DNA of 64,000 nucleotides from Alphaproteobacteria bacterium (GTDB lineage: Bacteria; Pseudomonadota; Alphaproteobacteria; Rhizobiales; Rhizobiaceae), in the NCBI GenBank assembly GCA_024280375.1, contig JAJRQF010000114.1, positions 1 to 64,000 on the forward strand, in the 5' to 3' direction. Within the stretch, counting starts at the first letter, position 1, and the number at the start of each line of letters is the position of its first letter. Shown here in pieces: positions 1 to 8,786 of this stretch. The notes below the pieces were generated by a model. It was not told the origin of the DNA. It searched no databases and was given only the letters and a program-made list of their open reading frames with translations. The position numbers and the translations under genes were made by a program.

Positions 1-654
1 AAAGACGTTGCGTCTACTGTTCCTACCAAGAAAGCTGACAAGCCGGTATTGCTGATGAAGGAAGATGTACCGGTAGTGACTAAAGAGCAGGCCAAAGTTA
101 CCACCTCGGTCGTTGCTAAAGCTGAAACTCCAACAAAAGCCTCGACAGAGGCACCGGCTCCGAGCGAAACCGCCAAAGTAGCAAACGACGTCGCTGCAAA
201 ACCGGTTGAGGTTGCAAAGATCGCTGAACCTGTTGCTGTTGCTCCCAAAATTACTGAGCCTGCAAAAGATGTGGAAGCCTCAAGCAGTGTTACTCAGCCG
301 GTTCAATCTGATGTGCCGCAGGTCAAAATTGTAAAATCGACTGAAAAAAAAACGTTTCAAACAGAATGGGCTGATGCCCGGCGCGCCTATTGGGCGGGCG
401 ATGCGGGTGCAGAAAAGGCCTATCTGGATTTGATTTCGCAATACCCCGACAAGGCGGATATAAGAGGCGAGCTTGGCAATATTTACATCAAGGCCGGGGA
501 TAGTGAAAAAGCTGCGACACAGTTCCTCGATGCGGGTTTGATCTGGGTGAAGTCTGGTGACAAAGACAAGGTAGCCAAGATAATTTCTATGCTGGAAAAT
601 ATATCTCACGATAAAGCGATGGCCCTGAAAGGTGCGCTGGCAAATGCCGGATAA
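1..654 (+). CDS. TPR-containing protein, 3' part (truncated by window edge)
   Basis: The reading frame is open from base 1 (K-D-V-A-S...), so the gene begins upstream. The TTG at 49 is just an internal codon. The visible part has a low-complexity Ala/Pro/Val/Lys/Glu-rich segment (to about base 330), then a compact helical C-terminus with W-A-D-A-R-R-A-Y-W-A-G-D, Y-P-D-K-A-D-I-R-G-E-L-G-N-I-Y and A-A-T-Q-F. These fit two or three tetratricopeptide repeats. The disordered linker before a TPR domain suggests an envelope or scaffold protein binding a partner through its repeats. No enzymatic motif is seen. The N-terminus is missing, so location and function cannot be assigned. Confidence 0.7.
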   Translation, partial: KDVASTVPTKKADKPVLLMKEDVPVVTKEQAKVTTSVVAKAETPTKASTEAPAPSETAKVANDVAAKPVEVAKIAEPVAVAPKITEPAKDVEASSSVTQPVQSDVPQVKIVKSTEKKTFQTEWADARRAYWAGDAGAEKAYLDLISQYPDKADIRGELGNIYIKAGDSEKAATQFLDAGLIWVKSGDKDKVAKIISMLENISHDKAMALKGALANAG

Positions 655-730
655 AAATTGAGCAGTTGAATTTTAATGATCTTTACGGTGTAGTGCTCAA
701 TGTATCCGGATTTTTATAAGGCCAATTCCC

Positions 731-2119
731 TTGCCTCAAAGAGCAGATTGCATAGCGCGTGCAGAAACATATTTCGATAATGGCTCATTCGTAAAAGACC
801 TTGCCCGCTTGGTGGCAATTGAAACCGAGAGCCAGAACCCTGATCAGCATGGTGAGCTTTATACCTATCTTACCAACGAGATGGCACCTTTGTTGGCGGA
901 TATGGGGTTTGTCACTGAAATATTTGATAATAGTGACGATATGGGCGGCCCAATACTCGTGGGCGAACGCATTGAAAATCCTGACTATTTTACCATTCTT
1001 ACCTATGGCCATGGCGATGTTATTCGGGCCCAAACCGACCAGTGGCGTGAGGGTTTGCACCCGTTCAAACTGGTGGTGGAGGGTGAAAAGATCTATGGGC
1101 GCGGCACGGCCGACAATAAAAGCCAGCATCTGATCAACCTGTCTGCCCTGTCGTTTGTGTTGCGGGAACGGGGTTCGCTGGGCTTCAACGTAAAAATCAT
1201 CATTGAAACATCAGAAGAAACCGGTTCAGCCGGATTGGCTGAGTTTTTTACTGAACACAAAGAGCGTTTGGCAGCGGATGTGTTGATCGCCTCGGATGGA
1301 CCGCGATTGCAACCCGATGTTCCAACCGTATTTATGGGTACGCGTGGCGGGCTTAATTTCGATCTGAACGTAAATTTACGAGAAGGTGCCAATCATTCGG
1401 GCAATTGGGGTGGATTGCTGGCTGACCCGGCGATAATTCTTGCCCATGCTATTGCGACAATTACCGATCAGCGCGGCCAAATCAATATTCCCGAATGGCG
1501 GCCGACCAGCCTTACGCCGGAAATTCGAAAGGCCCTGCATGGCCTGCCAGTTGGCGGCGGCGGGCCGGAAATAAGCAAGGACTGGGGGGAGGAGGGCCTC
1601 GACCCGGCAGAGCGCGCATTTGGCTGGAATTCATTCGCCGTACTTGCGATGAAAAGCGGGGTTCCCGAAGCGCCGGTCAATGCAATTTCTGGAAATGCTT
1701 CTGCGACCTGCCAGCTGCGCTATGTGGTTGGCACCGATATTGACGATATAATTCCGGCCCTGCGGCGTCATTTAGACGAAAATGGTTTTTCGCAGGTGGA
1801 GATAACTCCATCAGAGAAAGGGTTTTTCAAGGCAACCCGATTGGACCCGAACCATCCGTGGGTGGATTTTGTTGTGAAATCAGTAGAACAAACCAGTGGT
1901 AAGCCCCCGCATATATTACCTAATTTAGCGGGCTCATTGCCGAATGATACGTTTACCGACATACTTGGTTTGCCGACAATCTGGGTGCCGCATTCCTATG
2001 GCGGTTGTTCGCAACATGCGCCAAATGAGCATATTCTGGGCTCTATTTCGCGCGATGCATTGCGTAATATGACCGGATTGTTTTGGGATATTACTGAGCG
2101 TGGAAATCAAGTTGGGTGA
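731..2119 (+). CDS. M20 family metallopeptidase (dipeptidase-like)
   Basis: A 462-residue zinc-dependent exopeptidase or amidohydrolase of the M20/ArgE/DapE fold. Seen: the metal motif H94-G-D96, the second motif G-R-G-T-A-D128-N-K, the catalytic glutamate pair in E-T-S-E162-E163-T-G and a late metal-binding histidine in C-S-Q-H. The insert between metal motifs (about 190-330) matches the M20 dimerisation lid. Length suits the carnosinase/CPG2-like branch. Exact substrate is unknown, but small peptides or N-acyl amino acids are likely. The start is TTG at 731, with a weak AAGG upstream; no ATG lies nearby before the conserved region. It stands alone between the TPR gene and a long spacer. Confidence 0.85.
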   Translation: MPQRADCIARAETYFDNGSFVKDLARLVAIETESQNPDQHGELYTYLTNEMAPLLADMGFVTEIFDNSDDMGGPILVGERIENPDYFTILTYGHGDVIRAQTDQWREGLHPFKLVVEGEKIYGRGTADNKSQHLINLSALSFVLRERGSLGFNVKIIIETSEETGSAGLAEFFTEHKERLAADVLIASDGPRLQPDVPTVFMGTRGGLNFDLNVNLREGANHSGNWGGLLADPAIILAHAIATITDQRGQINIPEWRPTSLTPEIRKALHGLPVGGGGPEISKDWGEEGLDPAERAFGWNSFAVLAMKSGVPEAPVNAISGNASATCQLRYVVGTDIDDIIPALRRHLDENGFSQVEITPSEKGFFKATRLDPNHPWVDFVVKSVEQTSGKPPHILPNLAGSLPNDTFTDILGLPTIWVPHSYGGCSQHAPNEHILGSISRDALRNMTGLFWDITERGNQVG

Positions 2120-2512
2120 GGGCGTTTGAATTTTTTTGCCCTATATTTATGCCGCTGACAGCACTTAGCTCTTTTTGAGTTACAAAAACGTCTGATCATG
2201 AGTCGGAAGATGGCTTTTTCGGGTGTGTGGGCGTTTTATGACCTGGCGGCCTATTTCTCCGACCTTTGCTGGCATTGATCGTAATATTTCATTTCAAAAC
2301 TCGACCATGGTCCAATTTTATTACGCCCATTGCGGCCAAAATTGATTGACCAATCGTCCATTATAATTTCCCCAACCATGCATCATCTTGGGTTCATAGC
2401 TTTTTGGCGGTTTTTAATAAAATTGGTGTTTCAGTCCAATTGGTTGAGAAGCGGCGGCCTTGCTGATCACAGCACCGAGTTTCTGGAAAGCACAACAAAG
2501 GAGGACTAAAAT
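2120..2512. other. Intergenic region upstream of the cupredoxin gene
   Basis: A 393-base gap without a convincing gene. It ends in a strong ribosome binding site, AAGGAGGA at 2498-2505, eight bases before the ATG at 2513. No clear sigma-70 promoter or FNR-type TTGAT-N4-ATCAA box was found. The element near 2344 (TTGATTGACCAATC) has the wrong spacing. Confidence 0.5.
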
Positions 2513-2962
2513 ATGAACAAACTCATTAAATCTCTGCCGTTGATTGCGGTGTTCTTTGCAACAAGTGCATTGGCGGAAGGCGATCTTAGCCGTGCTGACC
2601 CGAAGGAAATTATAATTGAGATGGGCACTGAACAAGGCGTGATGTATTTCAAGCCAGAGCATATCGAATTGCAAACCGGGACAGCCTACAAGATTGTCTT
2701 GCGAAATATGGATGATGAAAAGCACGAATTTGCCGGACCAGAGCTGGTTGGCAAGGTATATTCCAGAAAGGTTGAGGTCACTTCGCTTGACGGGAAAATG
2801 ATTGCTGAAGTCAAAGGCACCGTGTCTGAAATTGAAGTTGGCCCTATGCGTCAGGTGGAATGGTATATTGTGCCGATACAAACCGGCAATAATATTCCGA
2901 TTATCTGCGATATTGATGATCATAACGATCGCGGTATGAACGGGACAATTACGATCAAATAG
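2513..2962 (+). CDS. Periplasmic cupredoxin-domain protein
   Basis: A 149-residue exported protein. Signal peptide residues 1-21 end S-A-L-A, with cleavage before E-G-D. The mature part is a single beta-sandwich domain. Type-1 copper ligands are visible: H71 in D-E-K-H-E-F and, at the C-terminus, C132-x4-H137-x4-M142 followed by N-G-T-I. The Cys-His spacing is azurin-like. It probably carries copper or electrons in the periplasm. With nirK in the same window it is a candidate electron donor, but it is 28 kb away and has no FNR box, so this is only a possibility. It is monocistronic: a strong SD precedes it and a terminator follows about 110 bases downstream. Confidence 0.8.
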   Translation: MNKLIKSLPLIAVFFATSALAEGDLSRADPKEIIIEMGTEQGVMYFKPEHIELQTGTAYKIVLRNMDDEKHEFAGPELVGKVYSRKVEVTSLDGKMIAEVKGTVSEIEVGPMRQVEWYIVPIQTGNNIPIICDIDDHNDRGMNGTITIK

Positions 2963-3072
2963 GTGCATTTTATCAACATCTTATCATGCGCAAAAATTGG
3001 GATGATCAACGCTCCCTATTGAAAAACTCTCAATTTGCGCATGCCGCCCACTGGAGATTGTGGGCAATTCTG

Positions 3073-3102
3073 GCCGGGCTTTAAATTAGCCCGGCTTTTT
3101 TT
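3073..3102 (+). terminator. Rho-independent terminator after the cupredoxin gene
   Basis: A perfect 8-bp stem (GCCGGGCT at 3073-3080, AGCCCGGC at 3088-3095) with a 7-base loop is followed by seven T (3096-3102). The T-run lies on the plus side, so it ends transcription from 2513. Its loop contains the stop codon of the convergent SDR gene. Confidence 0.85.
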
Positions 3103-3842
3103 CGGTTTTCTTCATCCTTCAGGGAAAAATCTGTACCGCAAAATTCGCTGGCGGCCTCGGTGCAAAGCCAGGCGATGGCGCGGGCCGACCATTCGGCTGA
3201 TATGTGAGCCGACGGGTCGAGTTGGCTGACTGGATTAATGCCGGATGCTTTGATCTTTATCTGCATGTCGGTGGCAACCGTTCCAGGCGAAAGGCCGATG
3301 ACACGAATACCGTTCTCGCGACATTCCTTGTCGGTGCAACGGGTAAGTGACAAGACGGCTGCCTTGGTGGCGCAATAATGGCTCCAGCCCTCAAGCGCGC
3401 CGTTTGCTGCACCGGAACTAAGATTGATAATCACGCCGGAACCCTGGGATTCCATCGCTGGGATTGCAGCGCGAAGCCCGTAATAGACGCCCTTGACGTT
3501 TATATCGACAACCTGGCTCCATTTTTGCGGATCGGAATCGGCAATTCTGGCAATCGGGTCGATGACACCGGCATTGTTGATGAGAATATCAATATGGCCA
3601 AATTCTTCGATGCACTTTGAAATCGCCGCGGCAACCTCATCATAATTGCTGACATCGCATTGGACTGCGATGGCTTTGCCGCCAGCCTGATTGATTTCTT
3701 CAGCAATTGCATTGGTATCAACAAGTGTGCGTGCCGCAAGGATTACGCTGACACCGCAATTTGCCAATTCACGCGCGGTGGCAGCGCCTATGCCGCGGCT
3801 TGCGCCGGTGATTACTGCGGTTTTTCCATTGAGTTCTTGCAT
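3081..3842 (-). CDS. SDR family oxidoreductase
   Basis: A 253-residue classical short-chain dehydrogenase/reductase. The Rossmann motif T-G-A-S-R-G-I-G is at residues 12-19 and N-N-A-G near 88. Catalytic Ser sits in N-L-S-S-G and the Y-x-x-x-K dyad in Y-C-A-T-K. S-P-G-T-V-A-T-D-M follows as in family members. The cofactor is NAD(P)(H) and the substrate is unknown. The C-terminus is atypical: the usual I-D-G-G segment is replaced by F-S-L-K-D-E-E-N, with a charged tail. A poor RBS precedes the ATG. Its stop codon lies inside the terminator loop of the convergent cupredoxin gene. Confidence 0.85.
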   Translation of the reverse strand: MQELNGKTAVITGASRGIGAATARELANCGVSVILAARTLVDTNAIAEEINQAGGKAIAVQCDVSNYDEVAAAISKCIEEFGHIDILINNAGVIDPIARIADSDPQKWSQVVDINVKGVYYGLRAAIPAMESQGSGVIINLSSGAANGALEGWSHYCATKAAVLSLTRCTDKECRENGIRVIGLSPGTVATDMQIKIKASGINPVSQLDPSAHISAEWSARAIAWLCTEAASEFCGTDFSLKDEENRKKAGLI

Positions 3843-3935
3843 GGGGGCGTCCTTTTAATTTGATCAAGGGGGAGGTGGCTTGGAAGGCAGCAGGAAGCAA
3901 TAGTTGAAAATGGAAGCTTTTAAAAGAGGGCGCAT

Positions 3936-3971
3936 AAAAATATCCGCCCGATCATTGCTGACCGGGCGGAT
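3936..3971 (-). terminator. Rho-independent terminator of the Asn/Gly-rich repeat gene
   Basis: The arms ATCCGCCCG (3942-3950) and CGGGCGGAT (3963-3971) form a perfect 9-bp stem. Read on the minus strand, the stem is followed by A then TTTTT (3941-3936). It lies 29 bases after the stop codon of the minus-strand gene ending at 4000. Confidence 0.85.
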
Positions 3972-3999
3972 GAATTCAGTTAAAAATTAGTATTAAAAA

Positions 4000-5082
4000 T
4001 TAGCCTTTTGGCTGTGCAGCAGGAGCAACTGGTGCAACTGGACGGTTAGCATATGGAGCGTTGTTGTTGCCCCAGCCGTTGCCGTTTCCAGCAGCATTAC
4101 CGTTACCGGTGAAACCCATGGTGAACGAACCGTTCGCACGACCATTGCTGTTTGTGTTGTAGCTGTTGTTGTAACCGTTGTTTGCAACACCGTATGGTGC
4201 ATAAACTGGCTTGGCAGCAGCAACCTGTGGAGCATTAGCAGCAGGGGCTGCATTTGCAGTTGGTGCAACAGCTGGTTTCGCAGTAGGTGCAGTAGGAGCA
4301 ACTGGTGCTACAGGGCGGTAAGCATAAGGAGCGTTTCCGTTGTTGCCCCAGCCGTTGCCGTTTCCAGCAGCATTGCCGTTACCGGAGAAGCCAAAAGTGA
4401 ACGAACCGTTTGCACGACCATTGCTGTTTCCATTGTAGTTGTTGCTATTGTTGTAGCCGTTATTGTTCCAGCCGTTGCCGTTGCCAGCCATGTTGCTGTT
4501 TCCGGAGAAGCCAAATGTGAACGAACCGTTGCCAGAACCGTTGCCTGTTGCAGAACCGTTATTGTAGTTTGCATATGGCTGATAGCCTTGTGGCACATAA
4601 GTTGGCGCGGCTGGTGCTGCTGCAACTGCAGGAGCGTTTGCGGCTGGTGCTTTAGCAACTGGTGCTGCTGGAGCAGTTGGTGCTTTAGCCATAGGAGCAG
4701 CAGTTGGAGCTACTGGACCAGTTGGGCGGTAACCGTTGTTATAACCATTGTAGCCGTTGCCATTTCCTGCAGCGTTGCCGTTGCCGGAGAAGTTAAAGCC
4801 AAAAGAGCCGTTGCCGTTTCCGTTGTTGTTCCAACCGTTGTTAGAACCATTATTGTTCCAACCGTTGTTACCCCAACCGTTGCCAGCGCCGTTGCCCTTG
4901 GCAGCGAAGTTAAAGCCAAAGTTGCCGTTTGCAGCGCCGTTGCCAGCACTATTGTAGTTATTGTTGTTGTTGTAACCGTTGTTGTTCCAACCCCAGAATG
5001 CACTGGCTGAACCAGCTGTCAAAGTGGCGATGCTCAACCCGATTACACTTGCAGCTACTGCTGATTTTACAAAATTTCTCAT
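4000..5082 (-). CDS. Secreted Asn/Gly-rich repeat protein (sulfur-globule-protein-like composition)
   Basis: A 360-residue exported low-complexity protein. The signal peptide is residues 1-28, ending A-S-A, with mature start F-W-G-W. Five copies of a ~21-residue module (residues 50-70, 90-111, 184-205, 224-245, 316-337) follow the pattern N-G-S-F-x-F-G-F-S-G then N-G-N-A-A-G-N-G-N-G-W. They are separated by Asn/Tyr/Gly-rich runs and by three Pro/Ala/Val linkers (117-171, 251-297, 342-360). There are no cysteines. The alternating aromatic/small pattern suggests a self-assembling extracellular or periplasmic structural protein. The composition recalls sulfur globule envelope proteins (SgpA/CV1-type), but this is resemblance only; no sox or dsr gene is nearby. 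A good RBS (AGGAAGGA) precedes the ATG and a strong terminator follows. Confidence 0.8.
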   Translation of the reverse strand: MRNFVKSAVAASVIGLSIATLTAGSASAFWGWNNNGYNNNNNYNSAGNGAANGNFGFNFAAKGNGAGNGWGNNGWNNNGSNNGWNNNGNGNGSFGFNFSGNGNAAGNGNGYNGYNNGYRPTGPVAPTAAPMAKAPTAPAAPVAKAPAANAPAVAAAPAAPTYVPQGYQPYANYNNGSATGNGSGNGSFTFGFSGNSNMAGNGNGWNNNGYNNSNNYNGNSNGRANGSFTFGFSGNGNAAGNGNGWGNNGNAPYAYRPVAPVAPTAPTAKPAVAPTANAAPAANAPQVAAAKPVYAPYGVANNGYNNSYNTNSNGRANGSFTMGFTGNGNAAGNGNGWGNNNAPYANRPVAPVAPAAQPKG

Positions 5083-5417
5083 CTCAATTATCCTTCCTAG
5101 ATTAACTTAAAGTCCCATCAACTTTTGCATCTCGGGTTACCCCTTTGCGAATGCTGAGGCTATATAATCGCAATAATCTGTATATGTCAACATTCTAATA
5201 TACAAATATATGATATTTTTCATAAATCGTTAATATTATTGACTCTTTTATTTTTGATTTGTGTAAAACTTGCTAAATCCGACGATAAATCACCGGTTCC
5301 AAACAATAAATTAACTCAATTGCCAACCTTAATCAGAGTTGGAGCATTGAATTTAAGAATGGTGGTTTTTGAAAAGCTGGGCGCCAATGCGCAGTTTTGC
5401 ATTGTCATGCATCGGAT
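5083..5417. other. AT-rich promoter region of the repeat-protein gene
   Basis: A 335-base gap between the FAD oxidase stop (5418) and the repeat-protein start (5082). It holds the RBS AGGAAGGA for the minus-strand gene and a very AT-rich block (about 5160-5240) that could contain its promoter. No palindromic operator was identified. A 61-codon plus-strand frame (5239-5424) has no RBS or family motif and is not accepted. Confidence 0.4.
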
Positions 5418-6734
5418 TCAATAAATTTCAAATTTTGATCCATCGACCAACCGTTCATATCTGAAGGGATGCGGGTCGACGCAAGGCGGTGCTCCGGTTA
5501 TTAAGTCGGCAGCAAGTTTGCCCGCACCTGGGCCAATGCCAAATCCGTGGCCGGAAAATCCAGTTGCGAGATAAAAGCCCGGGATGGCGGCTACTGCCGA
5601 TATTACCGGAACCGCATCTGGCGTGACATCGATAATACCTGCCCAACGTTCTTCTATATGTATATCGTTGAACACAGGAAATCGTTTGGCCAATGAGTTA
5701 TATGCCCGTTCAAGCAGACGGTGAGATGGTTTTGGGTCAAGAATACGGGTTATTTCAAATGGCGAGGTTTCATCCATATTCCAAAAACGGGCAAGTCTGG
5801 CTTCATCGACGAACCGGCCACCAACACGAAAATTCAGGTTTTTGAACTCTTCTCTCAGGGCGGGCAAAAATGCGCCGGCTAATCTGAAACTGTCAGGCAC
5901 AATGTCGGCAATGCTTATTATACCGTGGGCAATTGTATAGCCGCCATCAAGGCGTTTGCGGATGGCAAATTCCTCTCCGGCCATTGTATGGGGCAGGTGA
6001 GCGTCTAGCGGGGCACTGCGCATTGCTGAATTGACAACGGTGAGTTGAGGCAACTCGATACCTGCATTTGTGCAAAAGCGTCTCGACCATGCTCCGCCCG
6101 CCACAACAACTGTATCGCAGTTGATTATGCCATTTTCGGTAATTACCGCAGATATTCTGCCGGCGGATCGTTCAATGCCGCGTACTGCGCAATTGGTGAA
6201 TAGGCGTGCACCTTTTGAGCGCGCCGCATTGGCTATCGCAGCCGTGGCAATTTGTGGTTCAGCGCGGCCATCGTCTTTGGTGAACAAGGCACCCGACCAG
6301 GGTAAAGAGGAACCAGGAGTTAACCTGTCGGTTTCATCGCTGGATAATATTGTTGATGAAAGGCCCTGCGGGATCGCGTGATTTTTAAGCCAATGCTCTC
6401 TATTGGCCAATTCTGCTTGCGTTTGGCAAAGATAAAGGATGCCGCACCGGCGAAACCCGGTTTCGCAATTGGTCCGTTCATTCATTTGGCCCCAAAGATC
6501 GAGCGAAATTTTGGCCAGAGGAATTTCGCGGGGGTCGCGTCCCATTTGGCGGCACCAGCCCCAATTGCGGCTGGACTGTTCACCGGCGATGATGCCTTTT
6601 TCGCACAAAACCACCTTGATACCGCGTTCAGCCAGTTCGAGGGCCGTTGAGGCTCCTATTATTCCTCCGCCGATTATAACGACATCTGCTTTGTCTGGTA
6701 GGGTTTGGTCTGATTTGACGGGGTGTGGTGTCAT
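5418..6734 (-). CDS. FAD-dependent oxidoreductase, DAO family
   Basis: A D-amino-acid-oxidase/glycine-oxidase fold flavoprotein of about 438 residues. The dinucleotide-binding motif V-I-I-G-G-G-I-I-G-A-S sits near the N-terminus, then E-K-G-I-I-A-G-E-Q-S-S-R-N-W-G as in GlyOx/SoxB-like oxidases. The C-terminal FAD contact is A-T-G-F-S-G-H-G-F-G-I-G-P. It probably oxidises a secondary or D-amino acid, with oxygen or a quinone as acceptor. I chose ATG 6734, which has GGTGAAAG upstream, over the TTG at 6749. That start lies 8 bases after the nnrU stop, so the gene is probably the third cistron of the nnrS-nnrU operon, an unexpected place for such an oxidase. Confidence 0.85.
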   Translation of the reverse strand: MTPHPVKSDQTLPDKADVVIIGGGIIGASTALELAERGIKVVLCEKGIIAGEQSSRNWGWCRQMGRDPREIPLAKISLDLWGQMNERTNCETGFRRCGILYLCQTQAELANREHWLKNHAIPQGLSSTILSSDETDRLTPGSSLPWSGALFTKDDGRAEPQIATAAIANAARSKGARLFTNCAVRGIERSAGRISAVITENGIINCDTVVVAGGAWSRRFCTNAGIELPQLTVVNSAMRSAPLDAHLPHTMAGEEFAIRKRLDGGYTIAHGIISIADIVPDSFRLAGAFLPALREEFKNLNFRVGGRFVDEARLARFWNMDETSPFEITRILDPKPSHRLLERAYNSLAKRFPVFNDIHIEERWAGIIDVTPDAVPVISAVAAIPGFYLATGFSGHGFGIGPGAGKLAADLITGAPPCVDPHPFRYERLVDGSKFEIY

Positions 6735-6742
6735 GGCGACTT

Positions 6743-7420
6743 TCACCAAAACATAATGAGCAATAATGGGTCAACACCAATAACGGGTTCATGAAGGTGG
6801 AGCAGGGCTAAATATAATAAAGCACCGGAAATCAGTTCGGTTGTAAATGCCCAACCCATTACCCTTTTGAACCGCAGGGTGAATTGGCCGCTCGTTCTGG
6901 CCATGGCTGAATTGAACTCTTCGGTCGGTAATGTTCGCTCTGCCCGGCGCTGCATAATTTTCATGCCCGCAAGACTAAAGATTGCAAAACCACCAAACAT
7001 AATGACCCCCACCAGATCGCCATTGGCAATGGTATGGCTTGTAGCCCATAGGAACAAAGCCCAAAGCAGAGGGTGGCGAATGAGGTTTGTGATGTCTTGT
7101 GCTTTAATGATCGGGTTTTGAACAAAGGACAAAGATAAGGGATTGGGATGCAGAATTGCGCTTGCAAACAGCAGGCAGGCAGGCAGCATTAATATGACAG
7201 GTATCAGCGATGTTGCACCATTGGGGTCCCAAAGTGGAATATAGGGCGCATTGAGTGCGCTCCAGATCAGCCATACTAGCAGGATTGTCGATAGGATTGA
7301 ATATCCAATGATATAGGCTTTTTTGCCAAACCGGTTGATCAGGGCTAATCGCAACCCGGTTGGCCCGGGCAGGGAATGGGCCAAAACAAAAATCGACAGA
7401 CTTGCAAGGAACGCCGTCAT
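6743..7420 (-). CDS. nnrU: NnrU family membrane protein
   Basis: A polytopic inner-membrane protein of about 225 residues with six or so hydrophobic helices and the conserved family features L-I-R-H-P-L-L-W and H-T-I-A-N-G-D. NnrU proteins are co-induced with NO-metabolism genes in denitrifying alphaproteobacteria; the molecular role is unsettled, and homology to isoprenoid-metabolism methyltransferase-like membrane proteins has been noted. The start is ATG 7420, two bases after the nnrS stop, with AAAGGGT as RBS. An in-frame upstream start at 7453 would overlap nnrS. It sits between nnrS and the FAD oxidase in one operon. Confidence 0.88.
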   Translation of the reverse strand: MTAFLASLSIFVLAHSLPGPTGLRLALINRFGKKAYIIGYSILSTILLVWLIWSALNAPYIPLWDPNGATSLIPVILMLPACLLFASAILHPNPLSLSFVQNPIIKAQDITNLIRHPLLWALFLWATSHTIANGDLVGVIMFGGFAIFSLAGMKIMQRRAERTLPTEEFNSAMARTSGQFTLRFKRVMGWAFTTELISGALLYLALLHLHEPVIGVDPLLLIMFW

Positions 7421-7422
7421 TT

Positions 7423-8592
7423 TCAGACCCTTTGCCCTGTTACAATTGGCCAATAGCGCAATACAAACAACCCAAAAGCCGCTGCCCAGCCGGCGGCCGA
7501 TAGTTGCAGCACGGTCAAATAAAACTCGGTTGAAATGAATATGCCTGATATTCTCGCAATGACCGCAATCTGTATCAGGACAAAACAGGCTGTCTCAATT
7601 ACACCTGCCTTGATTTCGCGGCCCGTGTGACCAAGGGCGCTTCTGGTCATCATGGCAAGCATCATGCCGCCCATTGCGCCAATGCCCAGTAGATGGGTGG
7701 AAATGATTGCGTCAATTTCCGGGTTGAACAGATTAACAGCCCTGAATGCCACGCTGGCGATGAGCCAGAAATATGACAGAGGCATAATCCATAACATCGG
7801 GTTTGCCAGGGTCTTGTGCGGGTTCCATTTAATCAGGCGGATCAAATGCAAAAGAGTTAACCCTATCAGGAATGCCATGTAGGTGTTTGAAATTGCGCCA
7901 TTATCAAACAGATCTGGAATTGTGGAGCGCAGGGTTTCAACCAGAAACAAGATGATCATTCCTGCTATCACTGATGTTTCAACCCATTTGATTCCGCCGG
8001 CATTTGCGCCGGGTACTGAATTGTTGATGAACATTGGCACAACCCGGCCGGCAACAATGGTGATCAAAAGGGCGAAAAGGTTCAATCCGGTAATCAATGT
8101 TGGTTCCGGGCCGAAGTCGATGATGCCCCAGGCTTTTGCGTGGAAGTAGAGATTGATCAGGAACAGCACGCCAATAATCGCGACAATCAGATAGTTTCGC
8201 CGATTTCGGCTTTTATAGATGGGAATGCCGATCCCCAGGCCCATCAACGGTAAATATGCGAGATCAACAACGGTTGCGGCAGCCGATGGACCAATCACCA
8301 GCAATATGCGGGCAAGCAACCAGATTGCAGCCAGAGCGGCCAGCTGCTGGCCTGTGGGTGTTGGGTGACCGGTCCAGTTTTTTACCGCGGTAAACAGGAA
8401 ACCGGTCATGATGGCCGTTGCAAAACCAAATATCACCTCATGGGCATGCCAATAGCTACCTGAAAACGGACCGCTGATCGAAATGTTTCCGGTTAAATGC
8501 AGCAGCCAGAGCGGGATAAGGATCGCACCAAACAGCGCCCCACCCAGATAGAATGGTCGAAACCCCAATGACCAAAATGGTTTTGCAAACAT
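7423..8592 (-). CDS. nnrS: NnrS family haem/copper membrane protein
   Basis: A 389-residue, highly hydrophobic protein with about twelve predicted membrane helices. Family features include F-W-S-L-G-F-R-P-F-Y-L at the N-terminus, S-Y-W-H-A-H-E-V-I-F-G-F, the A-G-R-V-V-P-M-F block and histidines in L-L-G-I-G-A-M-G-G-M-M. NnrS proteins bind haem and copper and relieve nitrosative stress in denitrifiers. It is the first gene of the minus-strand operon nnrS-nnrU-FAD oxidase. An FNR/NnrR-type box lies 124 bases upstream with a well-spaced -10 hexamer. Confidence 0.92.
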   Translation of the reverse strand: MFAKPFWSLGFRPFYLGGALFGAILIPLWLLHLTGNISISGPFSGSYWHAHEVIFGFATAIMTGFLFTAVKNWTGHPTPTGQQLAALAAIWLLARILLVIGPSAAATVVDLAYLPLMGLGIGIPIYKSRNRRNYLIVAIIGVLFLINLYFHAKAWGIIDFGPEPTLITGLNLFALLITIVAGRVVPMFINNSVPGANAGGIKWVETSVIAGMIILFLVETLRSTIPDLFDNGAISNTYMAFLIGLTLLHLIRLIKWNPHKTLANPMLWIMPLSYFWLIASVAFRAVNLFNPEIDAIISTHLLGIGAMGGMMLAMMTRSALGHTGREIKAGVIETACFVLIQIAVIARISGIFISTEFYLTVLQLSAAGWAAAFGLFVLRYWPIVTGQRV

Positions 8593-8687
8593 GTTATTCC
8601 TTGTGATGGCGAGATCGGGTAAAATTTAGAGAGCAGGTATTATGTTACATAGTCCGAGAATGGCGAATTAAAGATTGTAAGTGAAGC

Positions 8688-8729
8688 TCTATATCGAATG
8701 GGTCTTTATTGCCTATTGATTGATGTCAA
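8688..8729 (-). promoter_or_regulatory. FNR/NnrR-type box and -10 for nnrS
   Basis: TTGAT-TGAT-GTCAA at 8716-8729 matches the Crp/Fnr-family consensus TTGAT-N4-ATCAA at 9 of 10 defined positions. On the minus strand, TATAGA (8693-8688) is centred 32 bases from the box centre. That is expected for a class II activator site at -41.5 and puts the start near 8681. The plus-strand DUF454 gene begins 58 bases away, but no comparable -10 is seen on that side. Confidence 0.75.
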
Positions 8730-8786
8730 TTAATTCCGATATTAGCGTATCAAACCAAAATCAGGAATTCATAGGATGAAGCCCCA

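Noticed and set aside
2344-2357. FNR-like TTGATTGACCAATC upstream of the cupredoxin gene
   Set aside because: The TTG-CAA spacing is six, not eight, so it does not match the Crp/Fnr-family site.
2414-2968. 184-codon minus frame over the cupredoxin gene
   Set aside because: The plus strand carries signal peptide, copper ligands, strong RBS and terminator.
4072-4935. Regularly spaced repeats that could suggest a CRISPR array
   Set aside because: They are in-frame protein repeats of irregular spacing within a gene with signal peptide, RBS and terminator.
4588-5010. Valine/cysteine-rich plus frame opposite the repeat protein
   Set aside because: Low-complexity shadow created by the Asn/Gly codon bias of the real gene.
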